A program made the translations under genes and the position numbers. Below are positions 23,088 through 32,778 of a stretch of 64,000 nucleotides of DNA, in pieces. Position 1 is the first letter of the stretch; each line of letters starts with the position of its first letter. Source of the DNA: Prolixibacteraceae bacterium (GTDB taxonomy: Bacteria; Bacteroidota; Bacteroidia; Bacteroidales; Prolixibacteraceae); assembly GCA_019459485.1 (NCBI GenBank), contig JAIBEZ010000095.1:1-64000 (forward strand), written 5' to 3'. The notes beneath the pieces are model-generated. The model was not told the origin of the DNA, did not search any database, and worked only from the letters and a program-made list of their open reading frames with translations.

Positions 23088-24767
23088 TTAGTCTTTCGGA
23101 ACTTTTTCACCCGGGAAACGGAGCGCCCATTCTTTCCAGAACAAACCAACTTCTGATTTCATTTCTTTGTGGAGCATTAGTATTCCAAAAAGGTTGGGAA
23201 TGGTCATCAGGGCAATTGTAATTCCTGACAAAGTCCAGATAATGGTGGTATCAGTAAATGAAGCGAGAAAAAATCCGATAACATATACTATCCTGAAATA
23301 AATATCGCCTTTTACCCCAAAAAGAAAAATAGTAGCTCTTCCGCCATAGTACGACCAGGAAATAGCCGTGGAAAATGCAAACAATAGTATGCCGATGGCT
23401 ACAATGTACCGGCCATAATCGCCAAACCAGCTTTTGGTAAATGCTTCGGTAGTTAACTGAGCACTGTGTATCAACGACTTTCCATTAAAAACTATTTTTT
23501 CGGTATCGGTGATCCTTCCGTTCAATGCATTTATTTCGCCGTTTAGCACCAAACCAGCTTTCGAGATGATGACATTTTCGGCCAGAGAACGCGCGTGGAT
23601 AACAGTTACCGGATTGGTAATCTGCCCGTCGGTCACATTGAGTTTTCCTGAAAATAATTCAGCAGCCTGTTTGCCGGCCAAATAATCGTGCAAAGTTTTT
23701 ACCCCTTCCGGAGTTTGATCGGTGTATGTTCCCTGCAGGATTTGCAGATCGGCATACTGAAACTGATTGTCAATCTTTTGGTTCCAGACTCCCGATGAAA
23801 GAATCACCATTCCGGTAAGCATACAAATAATGATGGTGTCGATAAACGGTTCGAGCAATGCAACCAATCCTTCTGAAACTGGTTCGTGTGCGCGGGCTGC
23901 GGCATGTGCAATTGGCGCCGATCCTTGTCCTGCTTCATTCGAAAATAAACCGCGGTTAACGCCCCGGTTAAATGCGAATGAAAATCCGGCGCCAAGAAAC
24001 CCGCCAACAGCAGCAGTACCTGTAAACACGTCACGCACAATGGCAATCAGCGAAGGAATGATATTTTCGTAATTAAAACCAATTACCCCAATGGCGCCAA
24101 CAAAATAAATGATTGCCATAATGGGCACTAGTTTCTCGGTAATTTTTGCGATTCGCTTTATCCCGCCAATAATAACAAAAGCCAGAATAACCGACAACAC
24201 AGCTCCAGTCAGCATCGGGGCTATTCCGAAAGTAGAAAAAGCTGAACTGGCAATACTGTTAATTTGCGGTAAACTACCTGTTCCGAAAGAAGAAAGTACA
24301 GTTGCAACTGCAAATATTACGGCCAGCCATTTCATGTTGAGCCGGTTCTTCATGTAATACATCGGGCCTCCGGAAACAGTACCATCAGCGGCAATTTCGC
24401 GGTATTTATGCGACAAGGTAACTTCCACAAATTTGGTAGTCATCCCGATTACGGCAGTCATCAACATCCAAAACAGGGCTGCCGGACCTCCCAGGTGAAT
24501 AGCCAAAGCAACTCCTGCAATATTTCCTGTTCCGACCGTACCCGACAGAGCGGTGGCCAACGCCTGAAAATGGGAAGTGTCGCCAACATCTCCTTTCCGG
24601 TCAAATTTTCCGTTTACAATTCGTAATGAATGTTTGAGGTACCTGAACTGTGGAAACTTGAGATAAATCGTGAAAAACAAACCGGTTCCGAGCAGAAGAT
24701 ATACAAACCACTGTGAACTTCCAATATAGCTATCAATCAACGACAAGAAATCATTTAATGCGTGCAT
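23088..24767 (-). CDS. Sodium:alanine/glycine symporter (AGCS family) with an unusual inserted loop
   Basis: A 559-residue inner-membrane symporter. AGCS signatures: [20 protein letters not shown] and [20 protein letters not shown]. Eleven or so hydrophobic helices import alanine or glycine with Na+. Typical members are 450-500 residues. Here about 110 extra, mainly hydrophilic residues (roughly 335-445) separate the helix ending SSGVWNQKI from [18 protein letters not shown]; they are rich in Asn, Thr and short beta-like segments and probably face the periplasm. A minus-strand TATTTTTG box at 24797-24804 may be its promoter. Apart from the insertion it looks normal. Confidence 0.93.
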   Translation of the reverse strand: MHALNDFLSLIDSYIGSSQWFVYLLLGTGLFFTIYLKFPQFRYLKHSLRIVNGKFDRKGDVGDTSHFQALATALSGTVGTGNIAGVALAIHLGGPAALFWMLMTAVIGMTTKFVEVTLSHKYREIAADGTVSGGPMYYMKNRLNMKWLAVIFAVATVLSSFGTGSLPQINSIASSAFSTFGIAPMLTGAVLSVILAFVIIGGIKRIAKITEKLVPIMAIIYFVGAIGVIGFNYENIIPSLIAIVRDVFTGTAAVGGFLGAGFSFAFNRGVNRGLFSNEAGQGSAPIAHAAARAHEPVSEGLVALLEPFIDTIIICMLTGMVILSSGVWNQKIDNQFQYADLQILQGTYTDQTPEGVKTLHDYLAGKQAAELFSGKLNVTDGQITNPVTVIHARSLAENVIISKAGLVLNGEINALNGRITDTEKIVFNGKSLIHSAQLTTEAFTKSWFGDYGRYIVAIGILLFAFSTAISWSYYGGRATIFLFGVKGDIYFRIVYVIGFFLASFTDTTIIWTLSGITIALMTIPNLFGILMLHKEMKSEVGLFWKEWALRFPGEKVPKD

Positions 24768-24965
24768 ATCCCGGTTTTAGTAGGTGTCTCGAATCCCAAA
24801 AATAATAATATCTTTCAAAGAAGGCTAAATTTTAGAACTACAGAAACAATAAAATTCCGATATTTTAAAACCATGTAGCTTATATCAATTTCCATTTTTT
24901 AGGTTATTGAATTGTTAACCCTTTAAAATTGGTTCATATTAGCGTGTTTAGTCCTCATTTTTCCA

Positions 24966-24973
24966 TAAATTTG
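24966..24973 (+). promoter_or_regulatory. -7 box TAAATTTG upstream of the acidic protein-PspC pair
   Basis: A perfect match to TAnnTTTG, 26 bases before the ATG at 25000, placing transcription start near 24980. No TTTG is seen 19-21 bases upstream. Confidence 0.4.
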
Positions 24974-24999
24974 TTTGCAAATAATAAATACAAACAGAT

Positions 25000-25254
25000 A
25001 TGCTACCAAAATTTTTGCTTGCCGACAATTCTCAGGAAATGCCTGATTATATTTTTGTTGTTCACAATGAAGATCCCAGATTTATTGTGGGAAGTGACAT
25101 TGAAGACTTTTCCGTCAACCAGAAAATTTACTGGATTGATAAAGAACCCAAAGACAAGGATTTGATCGAACAATTACTTGGAGAAGCCGAAGACTTTCTT
25201 GAAGCTGAGTTGGAAAATCAGGATAGTTATTTTGAAGACGGGGAGGACGACTAA
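25000..25254 (+). CDS. Small acidic protein of unknown function next to PspC
   Basis: An 84-residue, strongly acidic protein (C-terminal GEAEDFLEAELENQDSYFEDGEDD, quoted in part) with no membrane segment or signal peptide. The N-terminal half looks structured: MLPKFLLADNSQEMPDYIFVVHNEDPRF, split by a turn. I recognise it only as a conserved-looking Bacteroidales hypothetical. The PspC gene starts 2 bp after its stop, so the two are co-translated. An upstream in-frame alternative is absent; a longer frame at 24929 is in another register and has no support. Confidence 0.75.
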   Translation: MLPKFLLADNSQEMPDYIFVVHNEDPRFIVGSDIEDFSVNQKIYWIDKEPKDKDLIEQLLGEAEDFLEAELENQDSYFEDGEDD

Positions 25255-25256
25255 TT

Positions 25257-25457
25257 ATGGCACCACAAAAAAGACTTACCAGATCGAAAGACAAAATGGT
25301 TGGGGGTGTTTTAGCCGGACTAGGAAACTATTTTGATATTGATCCAACAATCGTACGCATCGGATACGTTGTTCTGTCAATTGCCAGTGTTGGCTTTCCG
25401 GGGCTAATTGCTTACCTGATTATGTGGGCGATAATTCCAGAGGAAAATACTTTTTAA
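25257..25457 (+). CDS. PspC-domain envelope-stress membrane protein
   Basis: A 66-residue single PspC domain: RLTRSKDKMVGGVLAGLGNYF, then DIDPTIVRIGYVVLSI and a transmembrane helix ending MWAIIPEE. PspC proteins sense or relay envelope stress at the inner membrane; short stand-alone versions are common in Bacteroidetes. It starts 2 bp after the acidic protein gene, implying a functional pair. Its stop overlaps the stop region of convergent tex by 4 bp (25454-25457), leaving no room for a separate terminator. Confidence 0.9.
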   Translation: MAPQKRLTRSKDKMVGGVLAGLGNYFDIDPTIVRIGYVVLSIASVGFPGLIAYLIMWAIIPEENTF

Positions 25458-27589
25458 TTCTGCGGTACTTGCTTCAGGCTTAACTGAATTCGTTTTCTCA
25501 GCAAATCGAGTTCAATTACCTTTACATGCACATGTTGGTGCAATTTTACTATTTCGGCCGGATCGCTAATGAAGCGGTCGGCCATTTGCGACACGTGTAC
25601 CAGCCCATCCTGTTTCACCCCAACATCAACAAAAGCCCCGAATTTGGTAATATTGGTCACGATTCCCGGAAGAACCATTCCCACCTTTATATCTTCCACC
25701 TTTAAAACATCAGGTGCAAATTCAAACATTTTTATACCTTTTCGCGGATCGAGTCCAGGTTTTGCCAGCTCGCGTTTGATATCTTCCAAAGTAGGCAAGC
25801 CGGTTTTATCACTTATGTAGTTGGTCAGTACAATTTGCTTCTGAAGTTCTTCTCCTGAAATCAATTCATGAATAGTACATTTCAGATCTTTCGCCATTTT
25901 TTCGACCACATGGTACGATTCAGGATGAACAGCGGTTTTATCCAACGGATTTGCAGCTTCCGGAATCCGTAAAAATCCGGCAGATTGTTCGTAAGCTTTT
26001 GCCCCCATTCGCGGAACTTTCTGTATCTCACTTCTTGCGCTGAAAGGTCCGTTTTCTTTCCGGTAATCAACTATATTTTGAGCCAGTTGCGGGCCAAGTC
26101 CAGAAATATAGGTAAGCAAATGTTGTGAAGCTGTGTTCACATTCACACCAACAAGGTTCACGCTCGATTCAACTACTTTATCCAGGCTGTTTTTTAGTTT
26201 CTTCTGATCAACATCGTGCTGGTACTGGCCAACACCAATCGATTTCGGATCAATTTTCACCAGTTCGGCCAACGGATCCATCAACCGGCGGCCGATTGAT
26301 ACGGCACCGCGAACAGTTACATCGTATTGTGGAAATTCTTCCCTGGCAATTTTTGATGCTGAATAAATGGAAGCACCATCTTCAGAAACCACATATACTT
26401 TCAATTCACGATCGAAATGCAGCTTTTTAATGAATTGTTCTGTCTCACGGCTTGCAGTTCCGTTACCAATAGCAACAGCTTCAATCTGGTATGAACTTAC
26501 CAATGATGACATTTTCCGTGCGGCCTGCTTCGTTTCTTCCTGCGGTTTATGTGGATAAATGGTTTCGTTGTGAAGCAAATTTCCCTGAGCATCCAGGCAA
26601 ACCACCTTGCATCCGCTTCGGTAACCCGGATCGATTGCCAGCACCCGCATTTGACCAAGCGGAGCTCCCAATAACAATTGCCGCAGGTTTTCAGCAAAAA
26701 CACGAATGGCTTCATCATCCGCTTTTTCCTTCGACGAATTGGCAAATTCGGTTTCTATCGAAGGTTCAAGCAATCTTTTGTAAGCATCACTAACCGCCAT
26801 TTCCAGCTGATCGGTGCAGGCATTGTTGCTGTGAATAAAAAATCGTTTCAACCGCAAAACAGCTTCTTCACCTTCAGGAGAAACCGTTACACGAAGAAAT
26901 CCTTCATTCTCGCCGCGACGCATTGCCAATAAACGGTGAGACGGGCATTTTTTCAATGGTTCTTTCCAATCGAAATAATCATTGTATTTGGCAGCTTCCG
27001 ATTCTTTTCCTTTTATCAGCCTGCTCGTAATAATTGCTTCTGAATCGAATGAACGGCGGACAATTGACCTTGCCTTCTCGTTTTCATTGATCCATTCTGC
27101 AATAATATCACGTGCCCCCGCCAACGCTTCATCAACCGATTCAACCGACTCGTTCACAAAAGAATGGGCCTTACGTTCAAGATTTGCTTCCTTCTGATTC
27201 ATGATTATTTTGGCCAACGGTTCCAATCCCTTTTCGCGGGCAATTGAAGCGCGGGTTCGGCGTTTGGGTTTATAGGGCAGGTAAATATCTTCCAATTCAG
27301 TCGGATCAAAACAATCCTCGATCCGTTTCTTCAAATCAGGCATCAGTAAATCCTGTTCCTGAATGGTTTTCAAAATGGTTTCCTTGCGTTTCAGCAGTTC
27401 CTCCATTTTTTCTTTGGCATCTTTAACCGATTCAATCTGAACTTCATCGAGGCTTCCGGTACTTTCCTTTCTGTATCTGGAAATAAATGGCACAGTACCA
27501 CCTTCGTTCAGTAATTGAATGGTATTAATTGCCTGTATCTCCTGAATTCCAACCCATTGAGCAATGAGTCGTATGATATTCTGATGCAT
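25454..27589 (-). CDS. tex: Tex-family RNA-binding transcription accessory protein
   Basis: A 711-residue Tex protein. N-terminal helical Tex domain (about 1-190), central YqgF/RNase-H-like domain beginning RVLAIDPGYRSGCKVVCLD, helix-hairpin-helix repeats (TYISGLGPQLAQNIVDYRKE) and a C-terminal S1 RNA-binding domain (GIVTNITKFGAFVDVGVKQ). Tex binds RNA and is implicated in transcription and RNA metabolism; it is widely conserved and cytoplasmic. The length is slightly short of Proteobacterial Tex (about 770) but complete. It is convergent with PspC. No promoter was confidently located, although cgaaggta at about 27632 is one base off a minus-strand -7 box. Confidence 0.96.
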   Translation of the reverse strand: MHQNIIRLIAQWVGIQEIQAINTIQLLNEGGTVPFISRYRKESTGSLDEVQIESVKDAKEKMEELLKRKETILKTIQEQDLLMPDLKKRIEDCFDPTELEDIYLPYKPKRRTRASIAREKGLEPLAKIIMNQKEANLERKAHSFVNESVESVDEALAGARDIIAEWINENEKARSIVRRSFDSEAIITSRLIKGKESEAAKYNDYFDWKEPLKKCPSHRLLAMRRGENEGFLRVTVSPEGEEAVLRLKRFFIHSNNACTDQLEMAVSDAYKRLLEPSIETEFANSSKEKADDEAIRVFAENLRQLLLGAPLGQMRVLAIDPGYRSGCKVVCLDAQGNLLHNETIYPHKPQEETKQAARKMSSLVSSYQIEAVAIGNGTASRETEQFIKKLHFDRELKVYVVSEDGASIYSASKIAREEFPQYDVTVRGAVSIGRRLMDPLAELVKIDPKSIGVGQYQHDVDQKKLKNSLDKVVESSVNLVGVNVNTASQHLLTYISGLGPQLAQNIVDYRKENGPFSARSEIQKVPRMGAKAYEQSAGFLRIPEAANPLDKTAVHPESYHVVEKMAKDLKCTIHELISGEELQKQIVLTNYISDKTGLPTLEDIKRELAKPGLDPRKGIKMFEFAPDVLKVEDIKVGMVLPGIVTNITKFGAFVDVGVKQDGLVHVSQMADRFISDPAEIVKLHQHVHVKVIELDLLRKRIQLSLKQVPQN

Positions 27590-28013
27590 AATCCGATAAT
27601 AAAAATTGAGGCACGAAGGTAGCTTTTTTTAACGGAAAAAGGACTTTTAAACTGGTTCGATATGAAGAGGAACATTCCTTACACACGAAACAGAAATGTG
27701 TGAATCATGTAATTTTTAAATTGAATTTTGTAATATTTTCATCTTCAATCCGAAATAACTTTGTATAAAATTTAACTGTTAAATCTTCATAAACGACAAA
27801 TTGGTTTAACACAAATTATATAGTTGCAATACAGTTCATAATTAAACTCAATTAGTGAATAGTTTAGTGGTTTTTGTTTAGAACAATAACTGATATCCAA
27901 CTATTCTAAAATATATTTTTTAAATTTTCGTTAATAAAAGCGACTTATTTTATTATCACATCATTGTATATTCATTTGGAAACCATAATTTTACAAAAAA
28001 TATAAAAAAAAAT
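27590..28013. other. 424-bp A/T-rich gap between divergent tex and WecA-like genes
   Basis: No gene is supported. It holds TTTG at 27727-27730 and TAACTTTG at 27756-27763, a -33/-7 pair with a gap of 25 rather than about 20 bases; if real, the WecA-like gene has a leader of about 240 bases. A short cacac/gtgtg pairing lies near 27692-27712. Nothing else stands out. Confidence 0.4.
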
Positions 28014-29234
28014 ATGAGCATATTCTATTCCTTCTTAGGTTTTTTAATAGGATTTGGCTTGGTATGCTTTACAATCCCTGCACTTATACGCGTTTCATTC
28101 GCCAAACACCTATACGATACTCCAAATGAAAGAAAGGTTTCCAAAGTGGTTGTACCTACTCTTGGCGGTGTATCTATATTTATCGGATTTATCATCAGTA
28201 CTATTATCGCATCTGATGGATACAATTTTGGAGAGTTAAAATACCTGATCGCTGCCGTCATCATCATGTTTTTTATTGGATTAAAAGATGATCTGATGGA
28301 TATTTCGGCACGAAAAAAACTTTTTGCGCAAATAGCAACTGCGCTAATCCTGATAATTTTGGGCGATTTCAGGTTTACAAATCTTCACGGAGCATTCGGA
28401 TTGCATGAAATAAGTTATGCAAGCAGTTTCTTCCTGACGATGTTTGCAATGATTGCCCTAATCAATGCTATTAATTTAATCGACGGAATTGACGGTTTGG
28501 CTTCCGGAGTCGGCATCGTAATTACTTCGGTATTCGGAACCTGGTTTTTACTTACCGGTCACTACGAATATGGAATCACAAGTTTCAGCCTGGCCGGTAC
28601 TTTGGCAGCATTCTTCCTTTTCAACGTGTTTGGGAAGAAAAACAAGATATTTATGGGCGATACCGGATCTCTGATTCTTGGAGTTATAATAGTTATTTTG
28701 GCAATAAAATTTAATGAATTTAGCATAAGTGAGACTGGGCCATATACCATTCTATCCGCTCCAGTGGTATCAATAGCAATCCTGATTGTTCCGATTATTG
28801 ATACGCTTCGGGTGTTTTTCATCCGTTTATCAGAAAAGCGCTCCCCATTTTCTCCGGATATGAACCATATCCATCACAGCATGCTTAAACTTGGAAAATC
28901 ACATTTAAGCGCTACTTTGACGATCGTATTTTTTAATATTATTTTTATCGGATTCGCAATATCGTTAAGCCGCATTTTGAGCATTAATAACCTGATGATT
29001 ATTATACTTGCCGGAGGTTTTTTGATTGCATATATTCCAAGTCTGATTCTCAAGTCGAAACGTTCTTCAGAATCAATTAAATTTGAAAATTCTGCAAAAA
29101 CAAGAAATATAGAACAAAGAGAGTTCAAGTCTGAACCTGCACTATCAATGACTTCCAAAAATCCCACACTAACGGCCATTCCTTTAAAGAAGATGGCATT
29201 AAAAAAAGAATTCAAACATTCAACGCTCTCCTGA
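28014..29234 (+). CDS. MraY/WecA/TagO-family polyprenyl-phosphate glycosyl-1-phosphate transferase
   Basis: A 406-residue polytopic enzyme with about 11 hydrophobic helices, transferring a sugar-1-phosphate from a UDP-sugar to undecaprenyl phosphate at the inner membrane. Family motifs: the aspartate pair in GLKDDLMDIS, NAINLIDGIDGLASG, FMGDTGSL and the His-rich SPDMNHIHHSMLKLG loop typical of WecA/TagO rather than MraY. It is therefore likely to start surface polysaccharide or O-antigen-like synthesis. A hydrophilic tail of about 55 residues follows the last helix. No other polysaccharide genes lie nearby. Confidence 0.93.
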   Translation: MSIFYSFLGFLIGFGLVCFTIPALIRVSFAKHLYDTPNERKVSKVVVPTLGGVSIFIGFIISTIIASDGYNFGELKYLIAAVIIMFFIGLKDDLMDISARKKLFAQIATALILIILGDFRFTNLHGAFGLHEISYASSFFLTMFAMIALINAINLIDGIDGLASGVGIVITSVFGTWFLLTGHYEYGITSFSLAGTLAAFFLFNVFGKKNKIFMGDTGSLILGVIIVILAIKFNEFSISETGPYTILSAPVVSIAILIVPIIDTLRVFFIRLSEKRSPFSPDMNHIHHSMLKLGKSHLSATLTIVFFNIIFIGFAISLSRILSINNLMIIILAGGFLIAYIPSLILKSKRSSESIKFENSAKTRNIEQREFKSEPALSMTSKNPTLTAIPLKKMALKKEFKHSTLS

Positions 29235-29318
29235 AATCTATCAAAGAACAATTGTATATTTAGACTTTAATTTCAAATTAATTAAAGTTTTTAATACTAA
29301 CCATAAATCGTTTTTGAC

Positions 29319-29696
29319 ATGAAAAAACTTTTTTTTACACTGCTCATTCTAATTGCAGTTTCTGCGTTTTCATCCTTTCAGCTTCAGGCCGAAGAAAAAA
29401 ACAAACCTTTAATTGGCGAATGGGTTTATCAGGTAAGCGATGCGCCTTACGGATATGAAAAAGGAACCCTTATCTTTTCTGAAAAAGAGGGCCAAACAGT
29501 TTGTGTAATAAAACTGGAAGCCGGAGAACTGCAGGCCAGCAACCTTAAGATTGAAAAAGAAAAGATAACTTTTACCACTTACGTTGACGGCAGTCCAATT
29601 AATGTTGAACTCATCAGAGAAAAAGACAAATTATCAGGTACGGTTGATTCTCCTGAAGGCCCTAAAACTTTGACCGCAGAGAAGAAACAAAAATAA
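29319..29696 (+). CDS. Small exported protein of unknown function
   Basis: A 125-residue protein with a clear Sec signal peptide (MKKLFFTLLILIAVSAFSSF, cleavage near LQAEE). The mature part is beta-rich: LIGEWVYQVSDAPYGYEKG, then repeated strands ending SGTVDSPEGPKTL. The layout (a tryptophan-containing first strand, small size) resembles small lipocalin-like periplasmic proteins, but I cannot assign a family. It has its own strong terminator at 29715-29752. The gap from the WecA-like gene is 84 bp, so independent transcription is possible. Confidence 0.75.
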   Translation: MKKLFFTLLILIAVSAFSSFQLQAEEKNKPLIGEWVYQVSDAPYGYEKGTLIFSEKEGQTVCVIKLEAGELQASNLKIEKEKITFTTYVDGSPINVELIREKDKLSGTVDSPEGPKTLTAEKKQK

Positions 29697-29714
29697 TACT
29701 TCCTGATTTTTTGC

Positions 29715-29752
29715 AAAAACCGAATTTCTAATCAAAAGAGATTCGGTTTTTT
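29715..29752 (+). terminator. Strong rho-independent terminator
   Basis: A 15-bp stem (aaaaaccgaatttct / agagattcggttttt) with one mismatch, a 7-base loop and a closing T-run, 19 bases after the stop of the small exported protein gene. A -7-like TACCTTTG (29764-29771) follows at once and could serve the dehydrogenase gene at 29827. Confidence 0.88.
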
Positions 29753-29826
29753 CGTGTTTAGAATACCTTTGTAACAGAAATTTCATCAAAAAGCTTACCT
29801 TTTCGACCTTATCAAAACCATTCATC

Positions 29827-32652
29827 ATGCTGACAGGAAGTTACCTTACATTACACCAACGTTTATCCGAAAAAATAGATCCGAAGCGGATGTTTCACGA
29901 TCCGCTTTATACGCTGGCTTTTGGCACCGATGCCAGTTTTTACCGAATGATTCCAAAGCTGGTTATTAAAGCAAAAGACGAACAGGAAATATCTTTTATT
30001 CTGGAAGAAACCACCAAACTTGAACTTCCAGTTACCTTCAGGGCTGCCGGAACCAGTTTATCGGGGCAGGCTATTTCTGATTCGGTGCTGGTGATTGCCG
30101 GGGAGCATTGGAAAAAATATGAAATTCTTTCGAACGGTGAAAAAATCCGTCTGCAACCGGGGCTGATTGGTGCCAAAGTAAACAACCTGCTAGCTCCTTA
30201 CAAACGCAAGATTGGTCCCGATCCGGCTTCGATTAATTCGGCAATGATTGGCGGAATTGCAGCCAACAACGCCAGTGGAATGTGCTGTGGAACTGCCGAC
30301 AACTCCTACCAGACGGTAACCGGAATGAAAATCATCTTTTTCGATGGAACTGTCCTCGACACCAGCGATTCACAGAGCAAAGCCGAATTTCAGCAAAAGC
30401 ACCCCGATATAATCAGGAAAATAACTGAATTGGGTCAGTCGGTCAAGGCAAACACACCGCTGACTGAACGCATCCGACACAAATTCAAGATTAAAAATAC
30501 TACAGGTTACAGTCTGAACGCACTGGTAGATTTTGCAGATCCTTTTGATATCATTGAACATCTGATGATCGGATCGGAAGGCACGCTTGGTTTTATTGCC
30601 GAAATAACGTACCGGACGGTTGAAGAACTTCCGTTCAGGGCGAGTGCGATGATTATTTTTCCTCACATTGAAAAAGCATGCAACGCGGTTTCATTACTGA
30701 AATCGGAACCGTCTGTTTCAACTGCCGAACTGATCGACCGCGCCGGACTCCGTTCAGTTGAAAATGAGCCCGGAATACCCGGCTGGATTGCCGGATTGAG
30801 TAAAACCGCCACCGCTTTGCTGGTAGAAACACGCGCCGAAAATAAGGAAACGCTCGAAAATCAAATCAGCAGGATAAAAAATGCCATCCAGCCAATTCCG
30901 GTCGAAATTCCGGTTCATTTTACCGACATTCCTGCTGAATACTATTTATACTGGAAAATCAGAAAAGGGCTGTTCCCTTCGATTGGAGCGGTACGAAAAA
31001 CGGGAACAACTGTCATTATCGAAGACGTGGCTTTTCCGCTGCACCGACTGGCAGAAGCAACACTCGACCTTCAATCACTTTTCAAAAAATACAATTACAG
31101 CGAAGCTGTTATTTTCGGACATGCCCTCGATGGGAACCTTCATTTTGTCTTTACCCAGGATTTTGCCACTTCCGAAGAAATAGTGCGTTACGAAATGTTC
31201 ATGCAGGAAGTGGTCAATCTGGTGGTTCTGAAATACGACGGATCGCTGAAAGCAGAGCATGGAACCGGCCGGAATATGGCGCCGTTCGTAGAGTTTGAAT
31301 GGGGAACTGAGGCTTTTGAACTGATGAAACAGATCAAGCACATCTTTGATCCTAAAAACCTTTTAAATCCCGGCGTAATCCTGAACGGTGATTCAAAAGC
31401 ACACTTAAAAAACCTCAAACCGCTTCCACCGGCAAACGAAAAAGTGGACAAATGCATTGAATGTGGCTTCTGCGAACCCTCTTGTGTCTCAGCGGAATTG
31501 ACGCTTTCTCCACGTCAGCGAATTGCTGTTTACCGCGAAATAAGCAGACTGAAAGCTTCAGGAGAAGAACCGCACACTGCGGCAGCGCTGGTCAACCAGT
31601 TCAGCTATGCAGGCGTCGAAACATGCGCCACCGATGGTTTGTGCGCAATCAGTTGCCCTGTAAAAATAGATACTGGCAAGCTGGTGAAAGAATTACGCTT
31701 TCAGAATATTTCCGAAAGACAGGCCAAAACAGCCATGTGGATCGCCAATCATATGGAACTTGTGACTTCACTGGCGCGGAATGCCTTGTCGCTGGTCAAC
31801 TTTTTTCACAATATATTGGGAACCCGACTGATGACGAACATTTCAGGAGGAATGAGAAAAGTATCAGGCAACCGAATTCCGCAATGGTCTGTACCAATGC
31901 CATCCGGCGCAAAAAAAATAAAGGTAAATCCTGAAATATCCGACAATCCGAAGAAGGTTGTCTATTTTCCTTCGTGCATCAACCGATCGATGGGAATATC
32001 AAAAGGATACGATTCGGAAGTTCAGCTTACAGAAAAAATGCAGCAACTCATCGAAAAAGCTGGATTTGAAGTAATTTTTCCGGAGCAAATGAACGATTTG
32101 TGCTGCGGAATGGCCTTTTCGAGCAAAGGTTTTAAAGAAGCAGGCCTGAAAAAATCGAAAGAACTGGAAGATGCACTTTGGATTGCCAGTAAACAAGGCG
32201 CCTACCCGATTGTATGCGATATGAGCCCATGCCTTTACACCATGAAAGAAAACATGGAACCGCGCATAAAACTTCTTGAGCCGGTCGGATTAATCATGGA
32301 ATACCTGATTCCAAATCTTGAAATTACGCCGCTGAATGAAGCAATTACTGTATTTCCGGTGTGCAGCATGAAAAAAATGGGATTGGAAGATCAGCTTGTG
32401 CAATTGGCTGAAATGTGTGCGACCAAAGTTGTTGTTCCGGAAACCAATTGCTGCGGATTTGCTGGCGACCGTGGCTTTTCTTATCCTGAACTGAATGCCC
32501 ACGGCCTTCGTGATTTGAAAAATCAATTGCCCGATTCGATTAAAATTGGCTATTCAACCAGCCGAACCTGCGAAACAGGGCTAACCGAAAACAGCGGAAT
32601 AACGCACCAGTCAATCGTTTATCTGGTGGACAAGGCAAGTAAGCCAAAATAA
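29827..32652 (+). CDS. Fused FAD-linked oxidase / Fe-S dehydrogenase (D-lactate or glycolate dehydrogenase type)
   Basis: A 941-residue fusion. Residues about 35-260 form a PCMH-type FAD-binding domain (RAAGTSLSGQA, GGIAANNASGMCCG, GSEGTLGFI). A FAD-oxidase C-terminal domain follows to about 520, with the HALDGNLHF and EHGTGRNMAPF signatures. Two Fe-S motifs come next: CIECGFCEPSC (Cys543 onward) and CATDGLCAISCP (about 599). Two CCG cysteine-rich domains (LCCGMAFSS near 759; NCCGFAGDRGF near 875) close the protein. This is the Dld-II/GlcD-GlcF layout that oxidises D-2-hydroxy acids such as D-lactate and passes electrons to quinone. It is probably a peripheral inner-membrane enzyme. Stand-alone gene after a terminator. 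Confidence 0.93.
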   Translation: MLTGSYLTLHQRLSEKIDPKRMFHDPLYTLAFGTDASFYRMIPKLVIKAKDEQEISFILEETTKLELPVTFRAAGTSLSGQAISDSVLVIAGEHWKKYEILSNGEKIRLQPGLIGAKVNNLLAPYKRKIGPDPASINSAMIGGIAANNASGMCCGTADNSYQTVTGMKIIFFDGTVLDTSDSQSKAEFQQKHPDIIRKITELGQSVKANTPLTERIRHKFKIKNTTGYSLNALVDFADPFDIIEHLMIGSEGTLGFIAEITYRTVEELPFRASAMIIFPHIEKACNAVSLLKSEPSVSTAELIDRAGLRSVENEPGIPGWIAGLSKTATALLVETRAENKETLENQISRIKNAIQPIPVEIPVHFTDIPAEYYLYWKIRKGLFPSIGAVRKTGTTVIIEDVAFPLHRLAEATLDLQSLFKKYNYSEAVIFGHALDGNLHFVFTQDFATSEEIVRYEMFMQEVVNLVVLKYDGSLKAEHGTGRNMAPFVEFEWGTEAFELMKQIKHIFDPKNLLNPGVILNGDSKAHLKNLKPLPPANEKVDKCIECGFCEPSCVSAELTLSPRQRIAVYREISRLKASGEEPHTAAALVNQFSYAGVETCATDGLCAISCPVKIDTGKLVKELRFQNISERQAKTAMWIANHMELVTSLARNALSLVNFFHNILGTRLMTNISGGMRKVSGNRIPQWSVPMPSGAKKIKVNPEISDNPKKVVYFPSCINRSMGISKGYDSEVQLTEKMQQLIEKAGFEVIFPEQMNDLCCGMAFSSKGFKEAGLKKSKELEDALWIASKQGAYPIVCDMSPCLYTMKENMEPRIKLLEPVGLIMEYLIPNLEITPLNEAITVFPVCSMKKMGLEDQLVQLAEMCATKVVVPETNCCGFAGDRGFSYPELNAHGLRDLKNQLPDSIKIGYSTSRTCETGLTENSGITHQSIVYLVDKASKPK

Positions 32653-32721
32653 CTGATCAACAAAAAACAGCGAAGCAGTCATATAATTTAAAGAATAGGT
32701 TAACTGTTTAATTCGTTTCGC

Positions 32722-32729
32722 TATTTTTG
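32722..32729 (+). promoter_or_regulatory. -7 box TATTTTTG upstream of the exported TIM-barrel isomerase
   Basis: A perfect TAnnTTTG match 49 bases before the ATG at 32779. No TTTG stands at the -33 position. Confidence 0.4.
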
Positions 32730-32778
32730 ATCAGATTTTTTTTACGAAACACATAAACCATTTTAAACCATAAAAAAA

